A stretch of DNA of 64,000 nucleotides. Origin: Nocardia sp. SYP-A9097 (GTDB lineage: Bacteria; Actinomycetota; Actinomycetes; Mycobacteriales; Mycobacteriaceae). The notes below the pieces were generated by a model. It was not told the origin of the DNA and did not search any database. It was given only the letters and a program-made list of their open reading frames with translations. The position numbers and the translations under genes are program-made. The stretch is from NCBI RefSeq assembly GCF_009649815.1, contig NZ_WJIC01000006.1, positions 345,913 through 409,912 on the forward strand. Reading direction: 5' to 3'. Below, in pieces: positions 34,004 through 43,845 of this stretch (position 1 is the first letter of the stretch; each line of letters opens with the position of its first letter).

Positions 34004-34801
34004 TCAGTCCAGCGCCTTGACCGCCGAAGCCAGCAGGTAATCGAGTGGCAGCCGGAGGCCGTCGAGGCCGGGCTCGGCCCGTTGCTCGACGAATCGGCAT
34101 AGCTCCCGGTGCAATTCGTCCCACCGGCCCGCCGCGGTCAACCGATCCCGCTCGCTCACGATGTGACCCGCCGTGCGCACCAGGAAATCGGCAGCCTCGC
34201 CGGAAGAGGAGAAACACAGCGTAATCCGCTCGGGCGTGGTGGCGGTGAGCCACAGCCGATGCGGTTCGAGGAGGTCGGCCAGTGCGGCGGGATCACCCCA
34301 GCGACTGGGCGGGCCGCTGCTCGCGGGTGGTGGCGGCAGATAATCGCTCAGGACCTGCCCCATCGCGGGCATCGTGCTGCCGGGTATCCACGAGGCGAGT
34401 ACAACCCTGGCGCCGGGAGCGGCGACCCGCGCGAGCTCGCGGGCGGCGACCGAATGATCGGTCGCGTACATGACACCGAACACGGACAGCACGACATCGG
34501 CGGAGCGATCCGGAACCGGCAGGTCTCCCACCTCTCCCGGCACCCATTCGACTTCGATTGCCGCACTTCGGCTTCGCTCACCTGCGAGCCGCAACAGCTC
34601 CGGCTCGAAATCGATGCCCACCACCTTCGCGCCGCGCTCCGCCGCCAGCAAAGCCGCATTACCGGTGCCGGTCGCCACATCGATCACCCGATCACCCGAT
34701 GTGATGGCGGCCGCGTCGACAGCGGCCACGGCCGCGGGCCGGAGCTGCCCGGCCATCAGCGGGTAGTCACCGACACCCCACGTCGTCACCGAGTTGTCCA
34801 C
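34004..34801 (-). CDS. class I SAM-dependent methyltransferase
   Basis: 265-aa enzyme of the UbiE/Methyltransf_11 type: motif I VIDVATGTGNAAL, acidic loop VVGIDFEPEL, and motif III-like VLSVFGVMYATDH. The GTG at 34801 has GAGGAGA seven bases upstream and places motif I at the usual distance; the frame to 34948 lacks conservation. Methyl acceptor unknown, small molecule likely. Single gene. Confidence 0.83.
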   Translation of the reverse strand: MDNSVTTWGVGDYPLMAGQLRPAAVAAVDAAAITSGDRVIDVATGTGNAALLAAERGAKVVGIDFEPELLRLAGERSRSAAIEVEWVPGEVGDLPVPDRSADVVLSVFGVMYATDHSVAARELARVAAPGARVVLASWIPGSTMPAMGQVLSDYLPPPPASSGPPSRWGDPAALADLLEPHRLWLTATTPERITLCFSSSGEAADFLVRTAGHIVSERDRLTAAGRWDELHRELCRFVEQRAEPGLDGLRLPLDYLLASAVKALD

Positions 34802-35041
34802 GATACGTCTCCTCAGATCGGAGACGCCCTTGATGTGCAAGCCGTAAGCGAGCGTGGCGGATCGAACCCGTCGCAGCGTCTCTCGCCCCGGCCCCGCCAG
34901 TTTACCGAGCGGCACAGCCCAACCGATCGAAGCCACGGCCAATTGCACAGGCCCCCAACAGATTTGCCCGGACGGGCGGATTCGGCCGCGGAACGAGTAA
35001 GGCCCCGATCGGCGAATGCCGTTCGGGGCCTTACTTTCCGG

Positions 35042-35114
35042 TGCCCTCGGCAGGATTCGAACCTGCGGCCTTCTGCTCCGGAGGCAGACGCTCTATCCCC
35101 TGAGCTACGAGGGC
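35042..35114 (-). tRNA. tRNA-Arg (anticodon CCG)
   Basis: A 73-nt cloverleaf on the minus strand: acceptor GCCCTCG with CGAGGGC, anticodon stem TCTGC/GCAGA around CT-CCG-GA, T arm GCAGG-TTCGAAT-CCTGC, discriminator A. CCA is not encoded. It reads CGG codons, frequent in this GC-rich genome. argS lies 1.9 kb away. Confidence 0.95.
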
Positions 35115-35234
35115 GGGGGTGGACCCGCTCGGACTTCTCGACTTTCCGAGTGGGCTGGGAAAGCGTATCGCATTGCCTGCGTTGCGCCAAAAAGGTGGGT
35201 GGACCGGGCGTTTTGAGGCGCCCGGGCCATTACG

Positions 35235-35954
35235 TCAGTTGAGGGGGAGGGGGGTCGCGTGGCGCTCGGTGAGCATTTGGGTCATCAGTTGGGCTTCGCT
35301 GGATTGGGTTTTGGCCATGGATTCGGCCAGTGAACGGACCACATCGACCTCGGCGCGCTGAGCGGCGTACTCGATCATGGGCATACCGCCCTGATGATGG
35401 CGGAGCATCAACTGCAGGAACATGGTGTCCAGCGCGGGGCCGGTGGCCAGGCGCAGGGCGGCGAGTTCGTCGGTGGAGGCCATACCGGGCATGACCGAAA
35501 CCGGACCCGAATGTTCGGCGGTGCCGCTGTGATGATGCGACGACATATCCGTCATCCAGCCCATATAACCGCCGGTGGGCAGCAGCGGCTCATTCCAGAG
35601 TTGCAGCCAGGCCTGCATGCGGCCCGCCTGATTCTGCTGCGTGGTGAGGATGTCATAGGCCAGGCGCTTCACCGCGGGATCGGTCGAACCACTCAATGCC
35701 AGCGCGGACATCTCGACCGCCTGGGCGTGATGCACCGACATGTCCTGGCTGAAGCCGATATCCACCGCGCTCGGCTGCTGCGTCGAATCATGCAGCGGCT
35801 TACCCACCAGCAGACCCGCGGCGAAACCGACCAGCAGCACGGCGATTACACCGAGCACGATCAGCGCGGGACGCTGACTACGGCCGGTCGCCTCCACCGG
35901 ATCGGCTGCCTCGGAATCGCCGGGCTCGTTCGCGTGCGACAAGAACGGTGGCAT
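35235..35954 (-). CDS. DUF305 membrane-anchored protein
   Basis: 239 aa: an acidic cytoplasmic N-terminus, one membrane helix (ALIVLGVIAVLLVGFAAGLL), then a four-helix DUF305 domain with its paired His/Met motifs (DMSVHHAQAVEMS and LMLRHHQGGMPM). The His-His-Met-rich surface (DMSSHHHSGTAEH) hints at copper or other metal binding, as seen for some relatives. Its ATG shares a base with the stop of the DUF3105 gene (TAATG), so the two are translated together. Confidence 0.88.
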   Translation of the reverse strand: MPPFLSHANEPGDSEAADPVEATGRSQRPALIVLGVIAVLLVGFAAGLLVGKPLHDSTQQPSAVDIGFSQDMSVHHAQAVEMSALALSGSTDPAVKRLAYDILTTQQNQAGRMQAWLQLWNEPLLPTGGYMGWMTDMSSHHHSGTAEHSGPVSVMPGMASTDELAALRLATGPALDTMFLQLMLRHHQGGMPMIEYAAQRAEVDVVRSLAESMAKTQSSEAQLMTQMLTERHATPLPLN

Positions 35955-36907
35955 TACTGCGTCGGAGCCGGCTGCTCCGGCTGCGGCTCGTCGGTCGGGG
36001 CGGGAATGGCCGGGATACCGCCGGGCAGCGTCGGAATGCTGCCGGTCGCGTCACCACCGGGCAGCGACTGCAGCCCACCGGGCATACCCGGGATACCACC
36101 CGGAAGATTCGGGATACCGCCCGGACTCTGGCCCGCGCCACCCAGTTCGGTGGTGTCCTTGGTCAGGCCCTTACCGTCCAGCGGCACCGCGTCCGGGCCC
36201 GGCTTGGACGGATCGAACGGCGGCGGGTTCGCGGTATCGAAGGTCGGGTTCGCGCAGCTCGCACCGACCTCGGGGTAGGTGTTCGAGTTCAGGCGCAGGT
36301 CCTTGATGAACCGGTCCAGCCGGGCATCGGTGACACTCTGCAGCTTGAGCTGATGTCCCCACGCCTGCAACGAGATCGGTGTATCCAGGCCCGGGTACGG
36401 CGACATCAGCATGTACTGCTGGCCGTCGACCTTCTTCTTCAAGGTGTCGATGGTCGCGGCATCGACCTTGTCCGGGTTATAGGTGATCCACACCGCGCCG
36501 TGCTCCAGCGAATGCACGGCATTCTCCGAGCGAATCGCCTTGGCATACACATTGCCCATGCACGCCGCCCACGAACCATCATGCGGGCCACCGAACGGCG
36601 GCGCCTGGTCATAGGCCACGCGCTGCGTCGAGGCCACGTGCAGACCGGCCGGGTAATCCTTCTTCACCACGCCGTCGATATACGCGGAGGGATTCTTGAT
36701 CTCCTCCTTGGCGTTGTACTTCGGCACCAGGAATGCGGCGATTCCGCCGATCAGCGCCAGGACGGCCACCACCGCGGCAATGGTCATCCACGGAATGTTC
36801 CGCTTCACGGGCAGCTTGCCCCCGGATCCGCCCTTGCGGTAGGAACCGGACGTTTTGCCCGCGGCTTTAATAGCCTTGGCCGACTTGGCACTGGTCCTGC
36901 TCGGCAT
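35954..36907 (-). CDS. DUF3105 membrane-anchored protein, paralogue 2
   Basis: 317 aa: Lys/Ser-rich cytoplasmic N-terminus, one membrane helix (MTIAAVVAVLALIGGIAAFL), the DUF3105 domain (PPFGGPHDGSW, SLEHGAVWITYNP, PYPGLDTPISLQAWGHQLK), and a long Gly-Pro tail with LPGG/IPG repeats from about residue 235. The ATG at 36907 with GAGAG upstream fits; the longer reading runs into the argS promoter. Operon with the DUF305 gene. Close to the protein at 23720 in its domain, different in its tail. Confidence 0.87.
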   Translation of the reverse strand: MPSRTSAKSAKAIKAAGKTSGSYRKGGSGGKLPVKRNIPWMTIAAVVAVLALIGGIAAFLVPKYNAKEEIKNPSAYIDGVVKKDYPAGLHVASTQRVAYDQAPPFGGPHDGSWAACMGNVYAKAIRSENAVHSLEHGAVWITYNPDKVDAATIDTLKKKVDGQQYMLMSPYPGLDTPISLQAWGHQLKLQSVTDARLDRFIKDLRLNSNTYPEVGASCANPTFDTANPPPFDPSKPGPDAVPLDGKGLTKDTTELGGAGQSPGGIPNLPGGIPGMPGGLQSLPGGDATGSIPTLPGGIPAIPAPTDEPQPEQPAPTQ

Positions 36908-37032
36908 AACTAGTTGTGCTCTCTTCGACGTGTTCGGACAATCAAGCGATGCGGCCGCATCGTTTGGTGGGCGCCTGCCCGTGAGGTGCCCGCGCGCGGC
37001 GTACACCTGCTCAGACCATAGGATAGTGACTC

Positions 37033-38691
37033 GTGACTCCAGCTGACCTTGCAGATCTCCTTCGCGCAACCGCGGCGAAGGTACTTGTCGAACGTGGATC
37101 CGACCCTTCGGTCCTGCCCGACGAGGTCAAGGTGGAGCGTCCCCGTAACCCCGAGCACGGTGACTATGCCACGAATGTGGCCATGCAGGTAGGCAAGCGG
37201 GCTGGAATGAACCCGCGCGACTTTGCGAATCTGCTCGCCGCCGCGCTCGGTGAGGCCGAGGGTATCGAGGTCGCCGAGGTCGCCGGACCGGGCTTCCTGA
37301 ACATCCGCCTCGCCAAAGCCGCGCAGGGCGCGATCGTGGAGAACATCCTCACCGCGGGCGCGAACTACGGCACCGGCGACGCGCTGGCCGGGACGAAGAT
37401 CAACCTGGAGTTCGTCTCCGCCAACCCGACCGGACCCATTCACCTCGGCGGCACCCGCTGGGCCGCCGTCGGTGACGCGCTCGGCCGCATTCTGTCCGCG
37501 CAGGGCGCGGAGGTCACCCGCGAGTACTACTTCAATGACCATGGCGCGCAGATCGACCGCTTCGCCAACTCCCTGGTCGCCGCGGCCACCGGTCAGCCGA
37601 CCCCGGAGGACGGCTACGGCGGCGCGTACATCAAGGAGATCGCCGACACCCTCGTCGCCGCGAACCCGGGTGCCGCCGACCTGCCCGAGGGCGAACGGCA
37701 CGAACTGTTCCGCCGCGAAGGCGTCGAGCTGATGTTCGCGCAGATCAAGCAGAACCTGCACGACTTCGGCGTCGACTTCGACGTGTACTTCAACGAGAGT
37801 TCGCTGTTCGCCTCCGGCGCGGTCGAGCAGGCCATCCAGACGCTCAAGGACTCGGGCAAGCTGTACGAGAAGGACGGCGCGTGGTGGATCGCCTCCACCG
37901 AGTACGGCGATGACAAGGACCGCGTCGTTATTAAAAGCGACGGTAATTCGGCGTACATCGGCGGCGATATCGCGTACTTCCAGAACAAGCGCTCGCGCGG
38001 ATTCGATCTCTGCATCTACATGCTCGGCGCGGATCATCACGGCTACATCGGCCGGCTGAAGGCCGCCGCCGCCGCGTTCGGCGACAACCCGGACACCGTC
38101 GAGGTGCTCATCGGCCAGATGGTGAATCTGCTCGCCGGCGATGTGGCAGTACGCATGTCGAAGCGCGCGGGCACCGTGGTCACCCTCGACGATCTGGTCG
38201 AGGCGATCGGCGTGGATGCCGCGCGCTACTCGCTGGTGCGCTCCTCTGTGAACTCCAGCATCGATATCGATCTGGACCTGTGGACCAAGCAGGACACCGA
38301 AAACCCGCTGTACTACGTGCAATACGCGCACGCGCGCACCAACAACATCATCGGCAACTCCGCCGCCTTCGATTTCGCCTCGGTCGCACCGGATTTCAGC
38401 GCGATGACCGCCGATCGCGAAGGCGCGCTCATCCGTACGCTCGGCGAATACCCGCGCGTGCTGTCCACCGCCGCCGAGATGCGCGAACCGCACCGGGTAG
38501 TGCGCTACCTGGAAGAGCTTGCGGGCGTGTACCACCCGTTCCAGTCCGATAAGGAGATGCGGGTGCTCCCCATGGGAGACGAGCCCGTCACTCCCCGTAA
38601 TGCCGCTCGCCTCGAGCTGGTCAAAGCCACCCGTCAGGTCCTCGCCAACGGCCTCGGCCTGCTCGGCGTCACTGCCCCGGAGCGTATGTAG
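37033..38691 (+). CDS. argS: arginyl-tRNA synthetase
   Basis: 552-aa class I synthetase that charges tRNA-Arg. HIGH-type motif in [23 protein letters not shown]-type motif [12 protein letters not shown]-terminal Add-1-like domain and C-terminal anticodon-binding domain ([14 protein letters not shown]) are in the usual order and length. The GTG at 37033 is the only plausible start. First gene of argS-lysA-hom-thrC-thrB; lysA starts at the next base after its stop. Confidence 0.97.
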   Translation: MTPADLADLLRATAAKVLVERGSDPSVLPDEVKVERPRNPEHGDYATNVAMQVGKRAGMNPRDFANLLAAALGEAEGIEVAEVAGPGFLNIRLAKAAQGAIVENILTAGANYGTGDALAGTKINLEFVSANPTGPIHLGGTRWAAVGDALGRILSAQGAEVTREYYFNDHGAQIDRFANSLVAAATGQPTPEDGYGGAYIKEIADTLVAANPGAADLPEGERHELFRREGVELMFAQIKQNLHDFGVDFDVYFNESSLFASGAVEQAIQTLKDSGKLYEKDGAWWIASTEYGDDKDRVVIKSDGNSAYIGGDIAYFQNKRSRGFDLCIYMLGADHHGYIGRLKAAAAAFGDNPDTVEVLIGQMVNLLAGDVAVRMSKRAGTVVTLDDLVEAIGVDAARYSLVRSSVNSSIDIDLDLWTKQDTENPLYYVQYAHARTNNIIGNSAAFDFASVAPDFSAMTADREGALIRTLGEYPRVLSTAAEMREPHRVVRYLEELAGVYHPFQSDKEMRVLPMGDEPVTPRNAARLELVKATRQVLANGLGLLGVTAPERM

Positions 38692-40113
38692 ATGAGTGCC
38701 CACCCCGCCGGTCCCCGTCACGCGGATATCCCGCCCGCGCAGAATCTGCCCGAGCGGCCGGAGAATTCGGCGCAGATGATCGAGCTGCCCGCGAATGTGT
38801 GGCCGCGCAACGCCTCTCGCGATGCCGACGGCGTCGTACACCTGGCCGGTGTGCCGGTGCACGAGCTGGCCGCCGAGTACGGCACCCCGCTCTTCGTCAT
38901 CGACGAGGACGACTTCCGTTCGCGCTGCCGCGATATGGTGCGCGCCTTCGGTCCGGACGCGCGAGTTCACTACGCCTCCAAGGCTTTCCTCTCCGCCGAG
39001 ATCGCCCGCTGGATCCGCGATGAGGGCCTGCACCTGGATGTGTGCTCCGGCGGCGAGCTCGCCGTAGCACTGCACGCGGGCTTCCCGGCCGAGCGAATCG
39101 CCTTGCACGGCAACAACAAATCGGTTCCGGAGCTGGAGCTCGCGGTCGCGCGGGGCGTCGGCCACATCGTGCTCGATTCGCTCATCGAGATCGAGCGCCT
39201 GGAGGCCGTCGCCAAGAGTGCCGGCAAGGTCGTCGAGGTGCTGGTGCGGGTCACCGTGGGCGTGGAGGCGCACACCCACGAGTACATCTCCACCGCGCAC
39301 GAGGATCAGAAGTTCGGCTTCTCCATCGCCAGCGGCGATGCCATGGAGGCCATTGCCCGGGTCTTCGAATCCGACAATCTGAAGCTGGTCGGTCTGCACA
39401 GCCATATCGGCTCGCAGATCTTCGAGATCGACGGTTTCGAGGTGGCCGCGCGCCGCATGCTGCGCCTGCTGCACGATGTCATCGACAAGTTCGGGGTGGA
39501 ACGCACCGCACACATGGCGACGCTGGATCTCGGTGGCGGCCTTGGTATTTCGTACCTGGCGAGTGACGATCCGCCGCCGCTGGACGAGTTCGCCGCGAAG
39601 GTCTGCGATCTGGTCGCGGCCGAGGCGGCGCAGATCGGACTGCCCAAGCCGCAGATCGCGGTCGAGCCGGGCCGCGCCATCGCCGGACCGGGCACCGTCA
39701 CCCTGTACGAGGTCGGCACCACCAAGGATGTGGTGCTGGACGCGGGCGCTCGCCGCCGCTATGTCAGCATCGACGGTGGTATGAGTGACAATATCCGGCC
39801 CGCGCTGTACCAGGCCGAATACGATTGCCGCCTGGTGTCGCGCTCCAGCGATGCCGCTCCGGTGGTCGCTCGGGTGGTCGGAAAGCATTGCGAGAGTGGG
39901 GATATCGTCATTCGCGATACCTGGCTCCCGGCCGATGTCGGCCCGGGTGATCTGGTCGCGGTGGCGGCGACCGGCGCGTACTGCTACTCGATGTCGAGCC
40001 GTTACAACATGCTCACCCGGCCCGCCGTGGTCGCGGTGCGAGACGGTAAGGCGCGCTTGATCCTTCGTCGCGAGACGGTGGAGGACCTACTCAGCTTGGA
40101 GGTGAAGGCATGA
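38692..40113 (+). CDS. lysA: diaminopimelate decarboxylase
   Basis: 473-aa PLP enzyme, the last step of lysine synthesis (meso-DAP to lysine plus CO2). PLP Lys in [17 protein letters not shown], glycine-rich phosphate loop [14 protein letters not shown], and the dimer-interface Cys in CESGDIV are present. The first 25 residues are a nonconserved extension. It starts directly after the argS stop and its stop overlaps the hom start (ATGA). Confidence 0.96.
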   Translation: MSAHPAGPRHADIPPAQNLPERPENSAQMIELPANVWPRNASRDADGVVHLAGVPVHELAAEYGTPLFVIDEDDFRSRCRDMVRAFGPDARVHYASKAFLSAEIARWIRDEGLHLDVCSGGELAVALHAGFPAERIALHGNNKSVPELELAVARGVGHIVLDSLIEIERLEAVAKSAGKVVEVLVRVTVGVEAHTHEYISTAHEDQKFGFSIASGDAMEAIARVFESDNLKLVGLHSHIGSQIFEIDGFEVAARRMLRLLHDVIDKFGVERTAHMATLDLGGGLGISYLASDDPPPLDEFAAKVCDLVAAEAAQIGLPKPQIAVEPGRAIAGPGTVTLYEVGTTKDVVLDAGARRRYVSIDGGMSDNIRPALYQAEYDCRLVSRSSDAAPVVARVVGKHCESGDIVIRDTWLPADVGPGDLVAVAATGAYCYSMSSRYNMLTRPAVVAVRDGKARLILRRETVEDLLSLEVKA

Positions 40114-41465
40114 CCACCACGGCAAGCCGTGAAAAGGACACTGCAGCCAAGACCGGCGTGTGGGGATCGGATCATCCCATCGGGATCGCGGTCCTGGGGA
40201 TGGGCACGGTCGGCACCGAAGTGGTTCGCATCATTCGCAACCAGGCCGAGGACCTCTGCAATCGCGTCGGCGCGCCCGTCGTACTGCGCGGTGTCTCGGT
40301 GCGCGATCTGAGCAAGGACCGCGGTATCCCGGCCGAGCTGCTCACCACCGACGCCGAAGCACTCGTCGCCCGCGACGATGTGGACATCGTGGTCGAGGTC
40401 ATGGGTGGCATCGATCCGGCCCGCAAACTCATCAAGACCGCTCTGGAAGCCGGCAAGTCCGTGGTCACCGCCAATAAGGCGCTGCTCGCCGACCACACCG
40501 GTGAACTCGCCTCGGCCGCCGAGGCGCACCGCGCCGACCTGTACTTCGAGGCCGCCGTCGCCGGTGCGATTCCCGTTGTGCGCCCGCTCATCCAGTCGCT
40601 CTCCGGCGACCGGGTGAACCGTGTGGTCGGAATCGTCAACGGCACCACCAACTTCATCCTCTCGGCCATGGCCGAGACCGGTGCCGCCTACGCCGACGTG
40701 CTGGCCGAGGCCACCCGCCTGGGCTACGCCGAGGCCGACCCGACCGCCGATGTCGAGGGCTACGACGCCGCCGCCAAGGCAGCGATTCTCGCCTCGGTCG
40801 CCTTCCACACCCGCGTGACCTCGGCCGATGTCTACCGTGAGGGCATCTCCAAGATCACCGCCGAGGATCTGGAAACCGCCGCCGCCGTCGGCTGCACCGT
40901 CAAACTGCTCGCCATGGCCGAGCGCGTCACCGACGAAGGCGGCAAGGAGTCCATCTCCGTGCGCGTCTACCCGGCGCTCATTCCGCGCAAACACCCCTTG
41001 GCCTCGGTCAGCGGTGCGTTCAATGCCGTTGTGGTGGAGGCCGAGAACTCCGGCCGCCTGATGTTCTACGGGCAGGGCGCCGGTGGCGCGCCGACCGCCT
41101 CGGCCGTCATGGGCGATCTGGTGATGGCGGCACGCAACAAGTTCTACGGTGGCCGTGCGCCGGGCGAATCGGTTTATGCTGAGCTGCCGATCGCCTCGAT
41201 CGGTGACACCCCCACCCGCTACCACGTGAATATGCAGGTCGCAGACCGCACCGGCGTGTTGCAGGCGGTCGCGGGCGAATTCGCCAAGCATGGGGTCAGC
41301 ATTTCGACGGTCCGCCAGGAAGGTCACGACGCGGGCGCTCGCCTGGTCGTGGTGACCCACCACGCGCGGGAATCGGACCTGGCAGATACCGTTGCCGCGT
41401 TGGCTGAACTGGACTCCGTCACATCCGTGACCAGTGTTCTGAGATTGGAAGGCACCGAGGAATGA
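40110..41465 (+). CDS. hom: homoserine dehydrogenase
   Basis: 451-aa NAD(P)-dependent enzyme reducing aspartate semialdehyde to homoserine. Nucleotide motif [13 protein letters not shown], catalytic region [11 protein letters not shown] and [19 protein letters not shown], and a C-terminal ACT domain ([20 protein letters not shown]) that typically gives threonine feedback inhibition. ATGA overlaps at both ends couple it to lysA and thrC. Confidence 0.97.
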   Translation: MTTTASREKDTAAKTGVWGSDHPIGIAVLGMGTVGTEVVRIIRNQAEDLCNRVGAPVVLRGVSVRDLSKDRGIPAELLTTDAEALVARDDVDIVVEVMGGIDPARKLIKTALEAGKSVVTANKALLADHTGELASAAEAHRADLYFEAAVAGAIPVVRPLIQSLSGDRVNRVVGIVNGTTNFILSAMAETGAAYADVLAEATRLGYAEADPTADVEGYDAAAKAAILASVAFHTRVTSADVYREGISKITAEDLETAAAVGCTVKLLAMAERVTDEGGKESISVRVYPALIPRKHPLASVSGAFNAVVVEAENSGRLMFYGQGAGGAPTASAVMGDLVMAARNKFYGGRAPGESVYAELPIASIGDTPTRYHVNMQVADRTGVLQAVAGEFAKHGVSISTVRQEGHDAGARLVVVTHHARESDLADTVAALAELDSVTSVTSVLRLEGTEE

Positions 41466-42541
41466 GTACGACAGCGAGGGTGCACGCCCCCTGGCCCGGT
41501 CTGATCGCCGCGTACCGGGATCGACTCCCGCTCGGCGCCGACTGGGAGCCGGTCACGCTGTTCGAGGGCGGCACCCCACTGGTCGCCGCCACGCACCTCT
41601 CGGAGCTCACCGGCTGTGAGGTGTACCTCAAGGTCGAGGGCGCGAACCCGACCGGTTCCTTCAAGGACCGCGGTATGACCATGGCCATGACCGAGGCCAA
41701 GGCCAGCGGTAAGAAGGCCGTGCTCTGCGCCTCCACCGGCAATACCTCGGCCTCCGCCGCCGCCTACGCCACCCGCGCGGGCCTGCACTGCGCGGTGCTG
41801 ATCCCGCAGGGCAAGATCGCCATGGGCAAGCTGGCGCAGGCGGTCATGCTGGGCGCCAAGATCATTCAGGTCGAGGGCAATTTCGACGATTGCCTGGAGC
41901 TGGCGCGCAAGGTCACCGCGGAATTCCCCGAGGTCGGCCTCGTGAACTCGGTCAACCCGTTCCGTATCGAGGGCCAGAAGACCGCCGCCTTCGAAATCGT
42001 GGATGTGCTCGGCAAGGCGCCCGATGTGCATGTGCTCCCGGTCGGTAACGCGGGCAATATCACCGCGTACTGGAAGGGCTACAGCGAGTACTTCGCCGAC
42101 GGCATCACCGCTTCGCGTCCGCGCATGCTCGGTGTGCAGGCCGCGGGTGCCGCCCCGCTGGTCAATGGCGCGCCGGTGAAGAATCCGGAAACCATTGCCA
42201 CCGCGATTCGGATCGGCGCTCCGGCGTCGTGGAATCAGGCCATGGCCGCCAAAGAAGAATCCGGTGGTGCGTTCCGCGCGGCCACCGATGACGAGATCCT
42301 CGAGGCGTACCGCCTGGTCGCCGGTACCGAGGGTGTCTTCGTCGAGCCGGCCTCGGCCGCCTCGGTCGCCGGTCTGCTCGCCGCCCGCAAGGAAGGCTGG
42401 ATGGAGGCCGGGCTCACCGTGGTCTGCACCGTCACCGGCAATGGCCTCAAGGATCCGGACAACGCGCTCAAGGGCATGCCGGAGATCAAGCCGATCCAGG
42501 TCGACCCGATCGCCGTGGCCCGCGAACTCGAGCTGGGCTGA
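41462..42541 (+). CDS. thrC: threonine synthase
   Basis: 359-aa PLP enzyme converting O-phosphohomoserine to threonine. PLP Lys in [11 protein letters not shown], phosphate loop [15 protein letters not shown], short type typical of actinobacteria. Its start overlaps hom. It ends 25 bases before thrB. Confidence 0.97.
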   Translation: MSTTARVHAPWPGLIAAYRDRLPLGADWEPVTLFEGGTPLVAATHLSELTGCEVYLKVEGANPTGSFKDRGMTMAMTEAKASGKKAVLCASTGNTSASAAAYATRAGLHCAVLIPQGKIAMGKLAQAVMLGAKIIQVEGNFDDCLELARKVTAEFPEVGLVNSVNPFRIEGQKTAAFEIVDVLGKAPDVHVLPVGNAGNITAYWKGYSEYFADGITASRPRMLGVQAAGAAPLVNGAPVKNPETIATAIRIGAPASWNQAMAAKEESGGAFRAATDDEILEAYRLVAGTEGVFVEPASAASVAGLLAARKEGWMEAGLTVVCTVTGNGLKDPDNALKGMPEIKPIQVDPIAVARELELG

Positions 42542-42566
42542 ATTGAATTCGCGCGAAGGTCAATTG

Positions 42567-43520
42567 ATGACCAGGACGCTGCCCGCCGGAATCACCGTCA
42601 CCGTGCGGGTTCCGGCGTCCAGCGCCAATCTGGGTCCGGGATTCGATACCCTCGGCATCGCTCTGGCGCTGTACGACGAGATCGTGGTCACCACTACCGA
42701 TTCCGGGTTGAGCATTCGGGTCGAGGGTGAGGGCGCGGACGATGTGCCCTGGGGCCCTTCGCATCTCGTGGTGCGTGCCATCGAACGCGGCCTGCAGGCC
42801 GCGGGTGTCTGGGCGGATGGCCTGGACGTGCTGTGCCGCAACGTGATTCCGCATTCGCGGGGGATGGGTTCCTCGGCGTCGGCGGTGGTCGGCGGTCTCG
42901 CCGCCGGTCGCGGTCTGGCCGCGAAATTCGATGCGGCACTGGCCTATGGCGATGATGTCATGGTGCAGCTCGCGGCCGAATTCGAAGGCCACCCGGACAA
43001 CTCGTCCGCCAGCGTGCTCGGCGGAATCGTGGTGTCCTGGACCGAAACCGACTGCCCCGCCGAGGCAAATGGCGTGGCGGACCATCACATTCGCGTCTAC
43101 CGCGCGGTGCGATTGGAACCACATCCGTCGCTGCGGCCCGTCGTGCTGATTCCCGAGGAGCGCTCCTCCACCGCGCACACCCGGGGACTGCTGCCCGACA
43201 CCGTCCCGCATACCGACGCGGCCTTCAATGCCAGCCGCGCCGCCCTCGCGGTCGTCGCGCTGACGCAGCGCCCTGACCTGCTGCTCCCCGCTACCGCGGA
43301 CCGGCTACACCAGGGCTACCGCGCCGCCGCGCTACCGCTCACCACCAAGTGGATCGAACGCCTGCGGGAAGCGGGCATCGCCGCGACCGTCTCGGGCGCC
43401 GGCCCGACCGTCTTGGCCCTCGGGACCAGCGAATTCCCTGCGGAACTGCGCGAACTCGCCATTGCCGACGGCCTGCGCGTGCTCGAACCGGGCATCGCCG
43501 ACGGCGTCCTGGTGGATTGA
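42567..43520 (+). CDS. thrB: homoserine kinase
   Basis: 317-aa GHMP kinase that phosphorylates homoserine. [15 protein letters not shown] near the N-terminus, the ATP-binding loop [17 protein letters not shown], and the C-terminal [11 protein letters not shown] are all in place. The ATG at 42567 has AAGG seven bases upstream; the frame open further upstream runs inside thrC and is rejected. Confidence 0.96.
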   Translation: MTRTLPAGITVTVRVPASSANLGPGFDTLGIALALYDEIVVTTTDSGLSIRVEGEGADDVPWGPSHLVVRAIERGLQAAGVWADGLDVLCRNVIPHSRGMGSSASAVVGGLAAGRGLAAKFDAALAYGDDVMVQLAAEFEGHPDNSSASVLGGIVVSWTETDCPAEANGVADHHIRVYRAVRLEPHPSLRPVVLIPEERSSTAHTRGLLPDTVPHTDAAFNASRAALAVVALTQRPDLLLPATADRLHQGYRAAALPLTTKWIERLREAGIAATVSGAGPTVLALGTSEFPAELRELAIADGLRVLEPGIADGVLVD

Positions 43521-43845
43521 CAGCGCGCCTGCCTTGCCGATGTAAAGGTCGAGAGCTATCCTGAGCGAGTCCGTACATCGTGCGCGTCAGACGCCGGTGC
43601 TTCATCAGGGCAAATCGCTCCAGAGGCTCCTTGCTCAGGCTCGAGGCTTGAGGCTCGAAACTTGGGGGTAGCCAGTTCACTGGAATGATCTCTCCCACCT
43701 TTTCACTCGGTGGCGAAGCCCACGCGGTGGTACCCCCATCGACCCGGCGCGACAAGCGATACGGCATCCGAGTCCGGCATACGACCGGACTGCAGGAGGA
43801 ACCCTCGATAAGGCACACGGCAGTCGAGGGAAGGAAAGGATTTCC
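43521..43845 (+). other. rho leader region
   Basis: A 325-base gap before rho. Three imperfect copies of AGGCTC..TTG occur at 43624-43633, 43637-43650 and 43651-43664, the last two being adjacent 14-nt repeats. Rho genes often have long autoregulatory leaders in which Rho ends its own transcript early; C-rich, unstructured stretches here fit that. No small ORF with a good SD was convincing, and the promoter could not be pinned down. Confidence 0.5.

Noticed and set aside
36910..39888. 992-codon minus-strand frame opposite argS and lysA
   Set aside because: It crosses two conserved genes and their junction, has no start signals, and is a composition artefact.
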